Source: Rhyacophila brunnea (lineage: Eukaryota > Arthropoda > Insecta > Trichoptera > Rhyacophilidae). Taken from it: a DNA stretch of 64,000 nt. The notes under the pieces were generated by a model. It was not told the DNA's origin. It did not search any database and saw only the letters and a list, made by a program, of their open reading frames with translations. Position numbers and translations under genes: made by a program. The stretch covers positions 372,001 to 436,000 of the forward strand of contig JAGYXB010001050.1 of assembly GCA_022495005.1 (NCBI GenBank), written 5' to 3'. Positions 33,401 to 44,879 of this stretch are shown here, piece after piece; the stretch's first letter is position 1; each line of letters begins with the position of its first letter.

Positions 33401-36304
33401 TCATATGCTATTTATTGTCTTATTTTAACGTCATATGCCGGATTTGTATTTTTAAGTGCTAGATCTGGCCAAAAATTGCTTCTCTCTGATCTGGCCAAAA
33501 GTTAGCAACGCTATTCCTACTTATAAAGAGGCTTAATTATTTCGGTCAATCAGTAAAATTGGTATCAATTTACTAATTGTTCATGGCCCTCCTAGGGGAC
33601 AAGTGTCGCGCATCAAGATAATACCATCTACAACATTCTCTCTGGAGTCTCATCAATTTATTATTTAATGTGAAATAATTTGTGCCGACATACCTATCAG
33701 ATACGCTGTTTACCCTCCACTCTGAATGACGAATGCATTCACATTAAACAAAATGCATTAGTTTTATTCAGCAGCGGATTTCTTTGACGCAGGTGATGCA
33801 ATCGATTAATTATTAGAACAATTAAAAGGGGCCTCGACACAGTTTGGACAAGTCATACCTACGATTATTGCATTATACGAAGTTTTTAAGAAGATGGGTA
33901 TAAGATATTACCCAAAGCATAATAAAATCCCTGCAACTAACATCATATGGGCCTATAATATAACCACTATTATGTGTCATCACTATCAACCTCAGTAATA
34001 GTAATTTTTAGTTACAGGACGTGATTCTAGAAAAGAAATGCATTGAAATTGTTACTTATTTCAAAATAAGCCGGTGTCTCGGGCCTTAAAATCCCTAAAA
34101 CCGCCACTGGTATTGTTAGGTACTAACTACATTTTAATGAATCGGATCTAGTTTCTCTATGTGCACAGTGATGTGAATTAAGGTCGATATAAATAAAAAG
34201 GATTTCAAGTTATACATATTTTAAATGAACAAAATCGATGTTTTTTTTTTAATTAGTATAAATATAAAATAAGTAGGTACATTAAAACTATGAATTAGTC
34301 AAAACTCGAAAACCTAAAGAAATAGATTTTAATGGTAAACATAACTCCACATTAATATGTAATAAACAGATGCAATCTTTTAGTGAATGTATGTACACTT
34401 TTTTAAATTGTCAGTTTATCTTTGATTTTAAAAATATTTGTTTTTGTTTTTCATATTTTACTACAAATTTGCTATTTTACTGCTAGGTATCTCTAGTAGG
34501 CAGCAGTAGCGAAGGGTGGAGGTGGGCTGTTGATCCGCCATAAATAGTGTACATTACACTTTGTTATTCATACGTTTTTATTTAACTACGACTACAATTT
34601 ACTGATTATATTGGTTTTGTTTTTAAAAATCAAGCAAAATCAATCAACCCTGCCTAAACCAAACCAATAGTTCTGGTATATTTTGGGCGAAACGACAAAA
34701 TTGTGCACACTTTTTCATTCATAATTCATATTGTTGGCTCATTTTTTAAATTCATTAAGCCCTGCCTAAACCAAACTCTAATAGATAAAAAATATTATTC
34801 CATATATACAATATCGAATGTTGTGTATAATTAATTGCATAATTTTGGATATTTAATAGATTTATGGCTTGGTTTTCGCAGGATATAATTGAATTTTAAA
34901 GACTAACCACTACCATATATCTATAAATAATTGTGGTCTTATTTTAATGAAAACAAATACATATGGCTGACAAAGTTTAGTGTGCACTATTTTTGACAGA
35001 TTTTAACAGCTTGCCTCCACCCTTCGCCACTGGTAGGCAGAGCATTCATATTGATTTGATTTCAAAAAGCAATAGATACTATGTTTATTAAAAAAAAATA
35101 TACATATTGCTATGTTCTACTATTGCAAAGTACTATTTTTTTGTGAATATACCTAAAGAAGAATAGTTTATTTAAAGTTTGTATTTATGTTATTTCAGAC
35201 ACGAGCACCAAATCACCAAAGCTGATCCCATACCCAAACTGGTCAGCGCACAGAACCGAAGGTGAGGGCGAAGTATCTGAATTGGTCTCCCCATTTAGAG
35301 TTCGCGCTGATCGATGCGATCGTCTTTGGGTTCTAGACAGCGGCCTTGTGGACCTCCTCAACCAACCCCACAAGGTATCAGATCCCCAACTTGTAATCTA
35401 CGACCTCCGTACTGATGTATTACTCCGAAGATACGCCTTCCCAGCTCTGCAAGTAGATAAAGAATCATTCTTCGCCAATATTGCAGTCGAAGATACCTCG
35501 TGCGAAGACAGTTATGCATACGCTGCTGATTTAGGTAGCCCTGGACTCGTGGTTTACTCATGGAAAACTCAATCATCGTGGAGAATTAAGCATCACTTCT
35601 TTAACCCTGACCCAATCTCCGGTGACTTCAATGTTATGGGAATCAACTTCCAATGGAATGATGCTCTGTTCGGTCTTGGATTATCAGCATCAGCACCTGA
35701 TGGATTCAGCACATTGTACTTCCATCCTCTTGCCAGCACCAATGAATTCTCCGTCTCTACTAGAATATTAAGAAATGAAACATTGGCTGCTTCGAGTTTT
35801 TATGAATTCAAACATCTTGGAAATCGTGGACCAAATGCCCAATCTAGTGTTGCATTCGTTGATAAAACTACTGGAGTACTATTTTACGCGTTGGTAAACT
35901 TGAATGCTGTCGCATGCTGGAAGACAACTAACAAAGCATATACAATCGAATCACAAGGAAGAATATTCATGAGCAATGAAACTATGGTGTTTCCAAATGA
36001 TCTGAAAGTGGACGAGAAAGGAAACCTTTGGGTATTATCTGATAGACTACCCAAATTTATGTATAAAACTCTTGATCAGAATGACGTAAACTTCAGGATT
36101 CTTACTGAATCTGTCAAGGATGCTATCAAAGGCACTGCTTGCGACACTACTCTGAGTATTGATATAATTAATAAAATTCATGAAAAGATCAAGCCAATTG
36201 GTGATAAGATTAAGAAAGCTTTCACAACTGGATCAGCGTCAGGTCTTATGCCATACGTCCAGATCTTGGTGGCTGCTATTGTAGGAAGATCGCTGATTCA
36301 CTGA
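27143..36304 (+). CDS. yellow-b: yellow-b-like gene (yellow/MRJP family), two coding exons
   Basis: Joining 27143-27431 to 35199-36304 gives 464 codons and a TGA stop. The intron is phase 1 (AAT G / gtgag ... ttcag / AC ACG), rebuilding the family-typical NDTSTKSPKLIPYPNW. The product belongs to the insect yellow/major royal jelly family: secreted proteins of about 400-550 residues, some affecting cuticle pigmentation. The biochemical role of the b subclass is not settled. Visible hallmarks are an N-terminal hydrophobic stretch (about residues 14-26), then FEWKQLDF, LFVTVPRW, PFRVRADRC, RLWVLDSG, GDFNVMGINFQW and LWVLSDRLP. Yellow-b rather than yellow-y is preferred from YAADLGSPGLVVYSWK and the following HHFFNPDP, as I recall the b subclass. 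It has a hydrophobic C-terminal tail instead of a long polar extension. No frameshift or internal stop was seen, so the gene looks functional. Yellow-c or another close paralogue is the main alternative. Confidence 0.85.
27670..27870. repeat. inverted-repeat element related to the 110-base palindrome
   Basis: The arms (ATTGTTGTTTTAATTAAAAA and, reversed, ATTGTTGTTTTAATTTAATA) enclose about 90 bases including CTGAGGTGGACGAAACCGGT. Located 240 bases into the yellow intron. Possibly a Penelope-like retroelement terminus, from the CGAAACCGGT core. Confidence 0.5.
29590..31033 (-). pseudogene. broken mariner transposase, D,D34D type
   Basis: Starts MEKIGHIYVIQYFHLKG at 31033 and reads through the helix-turn-helix region (SGRPNEMTMPEIV, KFRELVDMVGISKSAVHHIL) and WVPRLLT to the first catalytic block MDETWVHH. 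An internal deletion near 30500-30530 removes the roughly 60-70 residues normally between DETW and the second block. The frame resumes at KKKQPHLAKKKVLFHQDN. HQDN to the third Asp (APYSPDLAASD) is 34 residues, as in mariner. The C-terminus is disrupted by the insertion at 29617-30161. Confidence 0.88.
29617..30161. mobile_element. element inserted inside mariner copy 1
   Basis: Interrupts the mariner sequence between two GATAC-containing flanks (ATCGATAC left, TTTGATAC right, 6 of 8 matching). The right end reads, on the minus strand, CAGTGGCGCACCCAGGGGG, a hAT-like terminus; the left end is ACTGGCGG. It contains a 100-base GGGCCC-rich block shared with 2141-2530 and 16698-17093. No coding capacity. 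Confidence 0.6.
31734..33023 (-). mobile_element. mariner element, copy 2 (different family)
   Basis: A 1290-base element with TA on each side and terminal inverted repeats of about 28 bases (left CGAGGGTGGGTCAACAATTC, right in reverse CGAGGGTGGGTCAATAAGTC). The size and structure are those of a full-length mariner. Its terminal repeats differ from copy 1 beyond the first bases, so the two belong to different families. Confidence 0.92.
31830..32844 (-). pseudogene. frameshifted mariner transposase, D,D34D type
   Basis: Pieces in order from 32844 are MEKIEFRAVIKHFNIKGLTA, LVHGISAPSLATIYNWLNEF, SGRPVEVTTPKMINKIHDMV, MGMKKISARWVPRLLT, VDETWIHHYTP and ETKEQSKQWI. Next come FWDARGIIFVDYLEKGKT, FHQDNARVHT and PPYSPDLAPSDFFLFPKLKKW. 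HQD to the last catalytic Asp spans 34 residues. Frames change near 32765, 32560 and 32350, and a TGA follows HTCL near 32068, so no functional transposase is made. Confidence 0.9.
33024..34503. other. intronic AT-rich sequence, no gene
   Basis: Between the second mariner and the hAT miniature element. Contains the palindrome at 33133 and a weak copy of the 51634/56060 repeat. Confidence 0.55.
33133..33150. repeat. 18-base palindrome in the yellow intron
   Basis: GCTCTAGATATCTAGAGC, within a run of AGCTAGAGCTAGAG repeats. Low-complexity origin likely. Confidence 0.6.
34504..35032. mobile_element. hAT miniature element in the yellow intron
   Basis: Perfect 8-base target duplication GTAGGCAG (34496-34503 and 35033-35040). 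Terminal inverted repeats: left CAGTAGCGAAGGGTGGAGG, right in reverse CAGTGGCGAAGGGTGGAGG. The 529 bases have no transposase frame. Its right edge is 166 bases before the exon 2 acceptor. Related sequence lies at 59030-59345 and 45655-45757. Confidence 0.85.
35199..36304 (+). CDS. yellow-b: yellow-b-like, coding exon 2 (terminal)
   Basis: Encodes the rest of the beta-propeller-type MRJP domain, from DTSTKSPKL to the stop at 36302-36304. The acceptor is tatttcag ending at 35198. Conserved blocks include FFANIAVED, LYFHPLAS, NETL and NETM (possible N-glycosylation sites), LWVLSDRLPKFMY and NFRILTESVKDAI. The last 18 residues are largely hydrophobic after a Gly/Ser/Ala-rich stretch (TTGSASGLM). 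That layout fits either a GPI-anchor signal or simply a hydrophobic tail. Carrying the bulk of the domain in one 1.1-kb exon is unremarkable. Confidence 0.9.
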
Positions 36305-38399
36305 GGTAGACGTCCTATTCAATCAGCGGATAGCATGCCATATTTTGTGCTACTTGTGGATTTATTTATGAGTTGTGTATAGACCGTTACCAATTTTGTT
36401 TGTAAGCTCGTAATATAACCATGGACCTCTATAATCCTGATTCTAAAATTCTATTATTATGGCTGGATTTACACTTGAACGGGCCTTGGGCTAATACATA
36501 TTGCGGCCCCAAAAAATATTAAAACGGCATTTTACAAAATGTTACTAATACAGTTGTTGCTTTTTGTTTACAACACCATTTAAATTATTTCATTAATTTT
36601 TTTAACATTTTTTACTTTATTAATATTGGAGCAAGTGGCCAATAGTGTTTTGTAAATGATTTTTATTTTGTGACAATGGGAACAATGATATTTCGTCTTG
36701 GAAATTAAGTCCCAACAATACCTACAAGGAAAGTTTGGAAATTTATTTAGAATTAGCTGTTAGAATTGTAGAAGCTCGTACACTTACGCATTTTCTGCCG
36801 CAAGGTTTTTTGTGATTTATTTCAAATTATTTTTCGGGTTTCCCGGTCCTGGGCTGCACGATTGATAAATCCGGTCCTGCATTTTTTGTTTATTTAATTT
36901 TACAGGCTATTGTTAGGTTATAATAGCCACATTACTTAATATAACAGTTGATATAACAATGATTGGGTATTAAAAAGGAAAATTAAACACCGATTATCAA
37001 ATGTTATTGTAAATAAAATTAGTACATTATTATTATAAATTAATGTACCAAGGTATATTTTACAACCTGTTCACAGTAAGATTAATATTGACTACCTTCT
37101 TGATATAATATGATAAATAAATTGTTTGATTAAATAAAATGTGAAATTAAATCTAAAAATCAGTGGTAGGGAATCTTTTTATGTTGGAATGCCGCATTAA
37201 GTTAGCTCTAGCATAATAAAGGATACTTCAATTTGATATTCTTCAAGGTGTAGGTACCTACATTATTTTGTAAAAATCTAAGTAGGTACAAACTATAATA
37301 CATAAATTTAAGCATATTGTGTTTCTAACGATTTTTTTTATTACTTATTAATTTTATAGTTTACCCTTTAAGATTTTTTGTGACAGCGTTTTGTTTGTTT
37401 GTAATGCAGACGTAAAAAAATATTGATAAAAATAAAAGTAATTGTTCTGCAAAATTTCGATTTATTCAAAAGACTTAAAACTGCACATGGCATGACCGCA
37501 GGTTCCCTAACCCGGCTTAGATTTTAGAAGTTGTAACATATGGAATTATTACACTATTAGTGAAACAAAAGATTGTCAAGCCAACATCATATCAAAAGCA
37601 CAAATTGTTAACTAATATTGCGTCATATCTCGTTAGATAAACATGATAAATCATTGATGAATTCTTATGGAAATAATAAAATTAGAATTATATTAATTAT
37701 TACGAATACTAATGTTATTTATTGAGTAATAATGGTATTTTGAACAATATGTATTGTTTATTAATATTTTTATTGACGTACAAACGATTGATGATTTTAA
37801 ATCGGTTAATTTATTACAAACTTGATCAGCTGTTCATGAAATTAATAATGCCATGAATCTTAAATTTGAAGGACGCTAATTATGGAAACAATGTTTTGCA
37901 AAAATGTGCTAGTACACAGTAATTTCAAATATTATATAAATAAAGTAATTTTAGATAACATTGTCACAAAATGTAATGGGTTACATTTTCCATTTTGTCA
38001 ATATTATTATTATATGAAAATCATTGGACGATGCTGGACATCTAGCGGAGAAAACTCTTTCTAATGATCAGACAACAGTTATCATAAATACCATATAGAT
38101 GGCAGTGTAACATTGTAATGTGAATGTGTTTTGTATAGGCATAATCTATTATTTATTATAATATTCCGAGAAATTATTTTTATAATATTTTTGTTGTGAC
38201 ATGAATATTTATTATTATGTTTAAATGCGAGTTTAAATATCGTTTGGTTAGTGCACATAATGATATTGTATTATTCCAGTTTTGTATGTTTTGAACAGGC
38301 AATGAAAATGAACAGGTATGTATTTGAATAAAACAATAGGAAATAACTTCTCAAATAGATATGTACCTTATTTGTACTTATAATATTACTACAATATTC
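36305..38399. other. yellow 3' UTR and downstream sequence
   Basis: The first part is 3' UTR of unknown length. 36462-36880 looks like a miniature element: GGCTGGATTTACAC at the left and, in reverse, ACCGGATTTATCAATCGTGC at the right. The rest is AT-rich and featureless. Confidence 0.45.
37116..37138 (+). terminator. candidate poly(A) signals downstream of the yellow gene
   Basis: Two AATAAA hexamers, at 37116-37121 and 37133-37138, lie about 0.8 kb after the stop. Another is near 37012. Which one is used cannot be told from sequence, and a repeat-like stretch (about 36462-36880) intervenes. Confidence 0.3.
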
Positions 38400-38655
38400 A
38401 TGAATAGAGTTCTCTATAAACCTCAATTGGCTGGACGCATAGCTCGAAGAAGGGACAATCGCTGAATAAATATAGTCATCCAGTGGTACCCAAGAGGTAC
38501 AAAACGTTTGCAAGGTAGACCTAGAGGAGACTGGATCATGGAATGGTTAAGTTTTGTGGAAGTACGTGGCAACGCAACGCAAAGGATCGAGAGAAGTGGA
38601 ATCAGCTTGGAGAGGCCTTCATCCAGCATTGGATAGATTCAGGCTGATGATGATA
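38400..38655 (+). pseudogene. RTE-like LINE 3' end with TGA-repeat tail
   Basis: Reads QLAGRIARRRDNR, stop, QWYPRGTKRLQGRPRGDWI, a frameshift, then AKDREKWNQLGEAFIQHWID followed by SG and a stop. This is the characteristic C-terminal end of RTE-like LINE proteins. TGATGATGAT immediately after the stop is a typical short tail. One stop and at least one frameshift make it dead. Confidence 0.7.
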
Positions 38656-39435
38656 CACGAATTATATAGACAAGTAGTGTACATACAATGATTAAATTAA
38701 AAACAGGACACACTCTTCTGTGCATTAACTAGTCGATATAATAAATTTTATAATTTTATCATCTACTTATCTAAGATCTTGATTATATTGAAATTGTAAA
38801 TTTAAAAAATGTTATGGTTTGCTATTTGCGTCATAAATTAAATAGTTTTTATTAAATTAAAGTAATATACCTATCGCTATGTTGTAAAAGTGTATTCATA
38901 TATTGTAATTTGCTTTAGATGTGCTTTTGAACCAACCAATTCGAATGCTGTAAATCATTTTACACACTAAAATATAAATTTATAATTAATATTTAATTTT
39001 ATATTATTTCTGTGTGAGTATATTTAATCAAAATTCAAACAAAGATGTAAGGTGCAACGGTAAATAAAAAACAATAAAAGTTATAAAATAAAACATATCC
39101 TAACGTTATTGTAATATATATTTTTTGGTTTTCCACCGCGTGTTCTTCTCCACAGATGGATGAGGATAAAAGGCCGTTTGGCTTATAGATATATACAGTT
39201 GAAAAAAAATACTCAAAATATTTTGAGAATGGTCTTTGTAGCGAGCTCGAAACGTCGAGGAAAGAAAGAGGACGAACACGCGGTGGTAGCCTAAAAATCT
39301 ATCACAATAACAAAAAAAAAACCGTGAAAGTCTCAACTATTATAAAGTACATATATTTTTAAATAATTGCTGAACCTACTTACATTATAATGAGTATCAA
39401 CACGAAGTTTTATAACTATGTACACGTGTTAATAT
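38656..39435. other. no gene; GAGCTCGAAACGTCG motif
   Basis: AT-rich. 39220-39262 carries TTGAGAATGG...GAGCTCGAAACGTCGAGG, a motif common near the ends of some retroelements. Confidence 0.4.
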
Positions 39436-39859
39436 CAGCGCTCGAAATGGAAAATTTTACGAACCGGAGCGCTCAATATTTTATGAAAATGTTAACATAG
39501 TTATCTAATTGCTTGTGTATTTTATAAAAATAAGTGTGTTATGCCGTGTCCACATTGGCAACAAGTTGCTGGCAACCTCATTAAATTTCGATTAAAATAA
39601 TTTTTGGTCAAACAAATTTTGATAATTATCGTGAAATTTAATGAGGTTACCAGTGTGGACAAACTTTTTTCAGATAATATATTTTAAATGATATATTTTA
39701 TAAAATATGATAGATATTTTAAATAACAAAGATTTTTACGTTAAATGGCAAATCTAGCTCACTGTCAAATTAATATGTCCACGAGACGGAGCGATAATTT
39801 TGGTGAATTTTACGAACCGGAACGGCGCTCCGGTGCGTTCCGGTCCATTTCGAGCCCTG
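39436..39859. mobile_element. hAT-like miniature element, CGAAATGGA family, copy B
   Basis: Ends CAGCGCTCGAAATGGA and, in reverse, CAGGGCTCGAAATGGA. The flanks GTTAATAT and GTAAATAT match at 7 of 8 bases, supporting a hAT-type insertion. It contains a separate fold-back repeat at 39548-39660. Confidence 0.7.
39548..39660. repeat. fold-back repeat nested in copy B
   Basis: The left arm begins GTCCACATTGG and contains AACCTCATTAAATTTCGAT. The right arm reads, in reverse, GTCCACACTGG then TAACCTCATTAAATTTCAC. The left arm has a 12-base extra segment. Copy A lacks the unit, so it is a later insertion. Confidence 0.6.
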
Positions 39860-40083
39860 GTAAATATCAAATAAATATGCAATTATGTAGTATATAATAA
39901 ATTACAAATATATTGTTAAGAAAAATATTTGCTCTCGTTTACCATCATATAATTTCATTCTTTATATCTCACACGTCCATACATTAACAATACTATTCCA
40001 ATCTCTTAATAAATATTTTTATACTCTTGCATATTTATAGCAATCTATTATACACCTCTTGGTCTCATGACCCATATCACAAT

Positions 40084-41079
40084 CAGTGGCGGTTTGTTCA
40101 TCAAGAGCAAGGGACGCCTATATCAGATTAGTACAGTGACTCCTCTCTCCACACAATCCACTACTAATTTAAAAACAAATGTGGTAAATCATTTAAGTCA
40201 CTAAATGGCATATTACTTCTTCATCAGCCCTCATGACTGAAGATTGTGATACAGTTAATTTGGCTGTCAAACGGCCTTTTCAACAGGTTGGCCCTACTGC
40301 TCTCTATATTATACGACACGTAAGGCCTGCGGTACTAATAAATTGGTGCAACCATCTGGGGCATCCGATGTTGATACATTAAACAGATAGGTACGTGGCA
40401 AATATACCATCAAAAGTTGTATTATTCATATTCCTTCGTTAATCTGCCGCTTTTTTAAACAATGTACGACCTGCATACCGATAGGCGTAGTAAACAATAA
40501 TTGTCAGGTTTTAGTACCTACAATTCAACAATACAACCCAATTTATCAAATATATCAAAAGTTCTTTTCTCAAGTAGAAATTGTTCTAGTTCAATATAAA
40601 TACAGTGCGATATGTATTTTTTAACAAGCTCAATTTTCCAACACTGCAAAGCAAAAATGCAGGTTACCTGTTTAATTTCAGTCTACCTATTCGAAAAAGC
40701 TTCGGTTGGAAATCAATAAACTTTAGTATATAGAAGTCTCAATAGATACTCACACATAACTGGTATTTATGTGTTCCATGCTACGGGAAAATAATTATGA
40801 ATAATATGTAAAGCTTACTTACATAATATAAGAAAAAAATCTGTATCTGATTGTACCGAGTAGGATTCGAATACACGTCTTTTGCTTACCGGAAGACGGC
40901 TTTAACCAATCTAGGTAATTTATTTTCACATTTCATCAATAAAATGGTTACCACTTTATTAGTAGTTTATTTAAATACATAATTTTAACCTAAGCTATCA
41001 ATTGATAAGTAAACAATTTTACCAATGACCTCAGAATCAGTATACGCCTGGGACCTTCAAGTATTTTAGACCGCCGCTG
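40084..41079. mobile_element. probable hAT-type element, ~1 kb
   Basis: The left end is CAGTGGCGGTTTGTTC and the right end in reverse CAGCGGCGGTCTAAAATAC. Flanks ATCACAAT and ATTGCAAT agree at 6 of 8 positions, a worn target duplication. A tRNA-like stretch lies inside (40853-40918). No transposase recognised. Confidence 0.5.
40853..40918 (-). repeat. tRNA-like SINE fragment inside a hAT-type element
   Basis: Minus strand TAGATTGGTTAAAGC (A-box-like) and GTATTCGAATCCTAC (B-box-like) lie at tRNA-like spacing. The stems are imperfect and no acceptor stem is seen. Confidence 0.4.
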
Positions 41080-41512
41080 ATTGCAATACCATTACTATAA
41101 GAAAACCACGTATTTCTGAATTTATTTTAAGTTATTTATGTGATTGTGCTTATTATTTTACAATAAAACATTTAAAAAAAATAACCCAGTCATCTTTTAT
41201 TATTATTTGTGTTTGCGGTCAAATATCAGAACGTAGTCAAGTTTTTAAAACTAAAAAAAATGAACATGAATTCTCTACCTACCAGGGGCACCTAGCAGAA
41301 AAATAAGATGCTTGCAATTTGTATTTAAAATAAATATAAAAACCTTAAAAATAATAATTTTCCAAAAACCTTTTCTGTGTGTTAGAGAAAACTTTATAAA
41401 CTAAATTTTAATAATAAACGTGACCACAAAATAATATCTAATAATACCATAAGTTTACACGATGTAACGTTTCTTTCTTGACTTAAATATAGTTCTTTTT
41501 AATATTCTTAGA

Positions 41513-42095
41513 TATATACTAAAACACTTTAAAAAGTATTTTTATTACATAAAATAGTATTCTTTTAAACATCTCGCTCTAATGTTTTAGAATAATATAG
41601 TCATATTTCAGTACGTCCAAGTGAAGTGGTGTTAAATTTTTTTATATTTATTAATTTTTAAAAGCATTTACAAAACGATTAGTAAAATTAATGTTAACAT
41701 TATATAGTGACATATTTACGATAAAAAATTATATTTTATAATCTTTTTGATCCCAAATTTAACAAGAATTGGGCATTTTATTATTCAAAAATGGGCACGA
41801 TTAACACATTTGAAGATAATTCTAAAGATACTGATTATAAGCTATGTCTTTGACCATTCAAATGTGATAAACATCCTACGAATAATGTTTGCTTTATAAT
41901 AATTATTGACCTAAGAATAATGTAGTATTTTTTTTTGAAATACCTACGCCATTTTATATTGTCATTTCCCAGTGGCTAAGCTACAACATACGGCCGTAGC
42001 TATAAATTGACATACGATAAACGAAGTAGGGAGTAAGATCATGTTAACGCGCGTGTTTGAACATGTACCTAACTGAAGAAAAAATATTTTTTTTA
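41513..42095. repeat. TTAA-element body, copy 1, without ends
   Basis: Matches the interior of copy 2 from AGTATTTTTATTACATAAAA to CGCGCGTGTTTGAACATGT in the same orientation, but lacks both terminal inverted repeats. Confidence 0.65.
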
Positions 42096-42229
42096 AAACG
42101 GTAAATAAATACAACTTGCTTTACAGTGAAATGCTGAAAAACGTTATTTTTTGATCCGAATGATATACGACCACCTCTTTCCGACACAAAAGCTCACGGT
42201 AAACTGTGATACAGTGAACTCCGTTTGCA

Positions 42230-42675
42230 GGAACGTCGCTAGGAAAAGTGCTGCCCTTAGGCAGACTTGGAATGCCATCTCCTTACATTTTTGCGAAAAA
42301 TTTTATGCGAAATTATTAGGTTAGGTGTACATTTACCTATTTTATCATGACAAATGCAACAAAAATCTTGAATAAAATTACATACACCACGTATGACATA
42401 CTTACGTGTACAGGTAATTAGAGTATTTCCACGAAACCTACTCTCAAATAGCGATGGTTTTGTGTATAGATCTCTGAGGCGTATGTAGGACCCCTTGTGA
42501 TGTTTTAAAACTAAAATGTCGGTATTTTCTAATGAAGAGACCGCACTTATGCTCTATGGAAAACCGCCACTACTTCTAAAAGTTGTAATGATCGTACTAT
42601 ATTACTGTTCCTCCATTTGCCGGCCCTAAACAACGTATGACTTGCTTATCCCCACTGGACGTCATCGTGAATACG
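42230..42675 (+). repeat. dispersed repeat (GACCTGCCTACCCCC family), copy 3
   Basis: GTGCTGCCCTTAGGCAGACT at the left, TTTCCACGAAACCTACTCTC in the middle, and CGTATGACTTGCTTATCCCC with ACTGGACGTCA at the right. Confidence 0.5.
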
Positions 42676-44043
42676 TACAATTTACATGTAAATATATAAA
42701 TGGAACATATGGAACGGTCCGGCTGAAAAATTGCTTATTTTTTGATCGAATTTATTTTGCATTCATATTTTATTACTCTCTTGTCCGTCTGTGACAGTAT
42801 CAGTATCATTCTAGTTTGTCGATTATCGCGATAACCATTTCAATAATAAAACTCTTTTTGTTATTTATGTTATGATATAACGGTTAAAAGAATTTTTCTT
42901 GTCACATTTACAATAATTTGTTACTGTTATCAAACACGATATCGAAGCTGTCCAGTCAAAAGAACGTAAATGACAATTTGCAACTTTAGCAGACGAGAGC
43001 AAGATGAACATATAACTAATACCATTATTGGTTTCGTCTATAAAATTTTCACTACCTATCAAAAAAGGATAAAATTTCACCCCTAGATAACTTTTGCTGA
43101 CGGAGCTTTTTGGATCCGTTGCTAGATACAATGTAGGTATGTCAGGCCGTCACAGGAATTTGTAAATTTCGATGGTAGTGGCAGTTATTACTAATACGTA
43201 AAATAATGATTGTTGCATATTGAAATACATGACAATAATTTTAACGAAATAATAATATTATGCAATTCAAAATCTTCATTTATTAGAGATTACCGCATTG
43301 CATTTGGAGATAATCAATAACTAAAACTACTATATTCAGGCCCACGGCCTGTATATAGTTGGCGTTGAAGGAAATCCTGTGGTTACTCGGGAGCTGTGCC
43401 AACCCAAGAGGAGATGGGACGACATCAAGAGAGTTTTGCAGAGATGTTGAGCGTGGCCTACTGATTATCGATGTATCTCGAGATGAAGATATCTAGACGC
43501 GTAGGTACTTTTGGAGAATTCGAGACATTTAAAAAAATACCGTGGTGCACAGTTTGAATATCACTGGTGTAGATGGCCATATTATACCAAAAAGAACTGT
43601 AGCGCCTGTTATGTAAGTCAAAAAAAATGTTTTATGTTATTTTGCCATTCTTACCTACAATTTCATGTAAAAAAAACCTTTCAGATTATCCGATATCTTG
43701 GCAATTCCCTCCTAAATGTCTTGTCACGATCATTATACATATTTATTTTCCATAAAAGCAGTAACTATTTTTTTTTATTATCCTTTTTTAGCCTGTAAGA
43801 CGTGGCAAACTTACTTTACACAAGAACATACGTCATAATGATACTATTTGGTTTCCCGTTATGGTTCATTTCACCAGCCAAAGCGTAATCAAAAATCTGT
43901 ATTCATAAACATCACATCCGTAGAGAATTTTCTCGCTATACAAAAACTTGTGCCTCTTCATAGTGTATAATTATAATAATGCTAATATTTACCATAAACA
44001 ATAATGATTGTGACTGTAATAAACATGGTGACTGAAGACTAAA
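42676..44043. other. no gene; one short LINE fragment
   Basis: Frames at 42865-43131 (minus) and 43511-43798 (plus) are AT-driven and lack exon signals. The LINE piece is at 43370-43465. Confidence 0.5.
43370..43465 (+). pseudogene. short LINE tail fragment
   Basis: Encodes QPKRRWDDIKRVLQRC, resembling the 'GRPKTRWEDDI' region of the same LINE group. Too short to be sure. Confidence 0.3.
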
Positions 44044-44516
44044 TAATTACAAGATAAAAAGAACTTTTTATATACCACGTTTTTAAATTTTCTACTGAAT
44101 CATATAAACTTGACAATTCTATGTATTAATAAATACTTTTTATTGTACTTGATAGAAATACTGAATAAATATTATAGAATACAGAAATGTCATTGTAACA
44201 TTTCATATTGATTTCCATAGTAACTCACGTATATATTAATAATTTAGTTGCTAGGACCCACTTAGCAACCAATACTAGTGAGTAATAAATATTACTTTTA
44301 ATGATTTTTTTCCGAAACATACCACACAGAATTAACTGAAAATGAATTCAATTCTGCTTAAAGATGGCCAAAAGTATTAAAAGAATGCATTGTCGTCGTG
44401 TTCTGATATATTCTAAAAGTTTGAAACATCTAGCTAGTCGGGAAGTTAGTTAAAAATCTTGGACAAACAAGAAAAATCTGTACAGGACAAAACGAGCTAA
44501 TAAAAACGTGGTAAAA
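44044..44516 (+). repeat. ~450-base dispersed repeat, copy 3 of 4
   Basis: Same family and orientation. A small rearrangement occurs near the right end (GGACAAACAAGAAAAATCTG). Confidence 0.75.
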
Positions 44517-44879
44517 AGGCAGAACCCGGGTCGCCAAAAACAATTCAAATGGAAAATGGAATAATACGCAGAACAAAGCTTATATCAATTAATTAGAATA
44601 TGGTAGTTTTATAACAGTTTGGATTAAATGACATACTATTTGAAATATGGGCGAGATAATCGCTATTGAGTTATATTTCAATTTATAAAGTAGGATACCG
44701 CCAAATTCATTACATATGTAATAAATTCACCTGACATTGCCATATATAATATTATATATCATATTATTGCGGAAAGCCTAGATAAAGCCGGTATATTCTG
44801 TAATTTTCCTTTAGTGTTTCGCGAAAGACGATCTCTGAAGGTTCGATTGGCAGAAAGTAATAATTATAATATAACGTGT

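Larger units (their letters stand above)
27432..35198 (+). other. yellow-b-like intron 1, 7.8 kb, packed with transposons
   Basis: Bounded by gtgaga and ttcag. From left to right it holds an inverted-repeat element (27717-27867), unremarkable AT-rich sequence to 29080, the nested hAT/mariner complex (29089-31411), a second mariner (31734-33023), AT-rich sequence, and a hAT miniature element (34504-35032). All transposase reading frames in it run on the minus strand, opposite to the host gene. Confidence 0.85.

Noticed and set aside
35185..35576. Minus-strand frames overlapping yellow exon 2
   Set aside because: They are shadows of a well-supported + strand exon.
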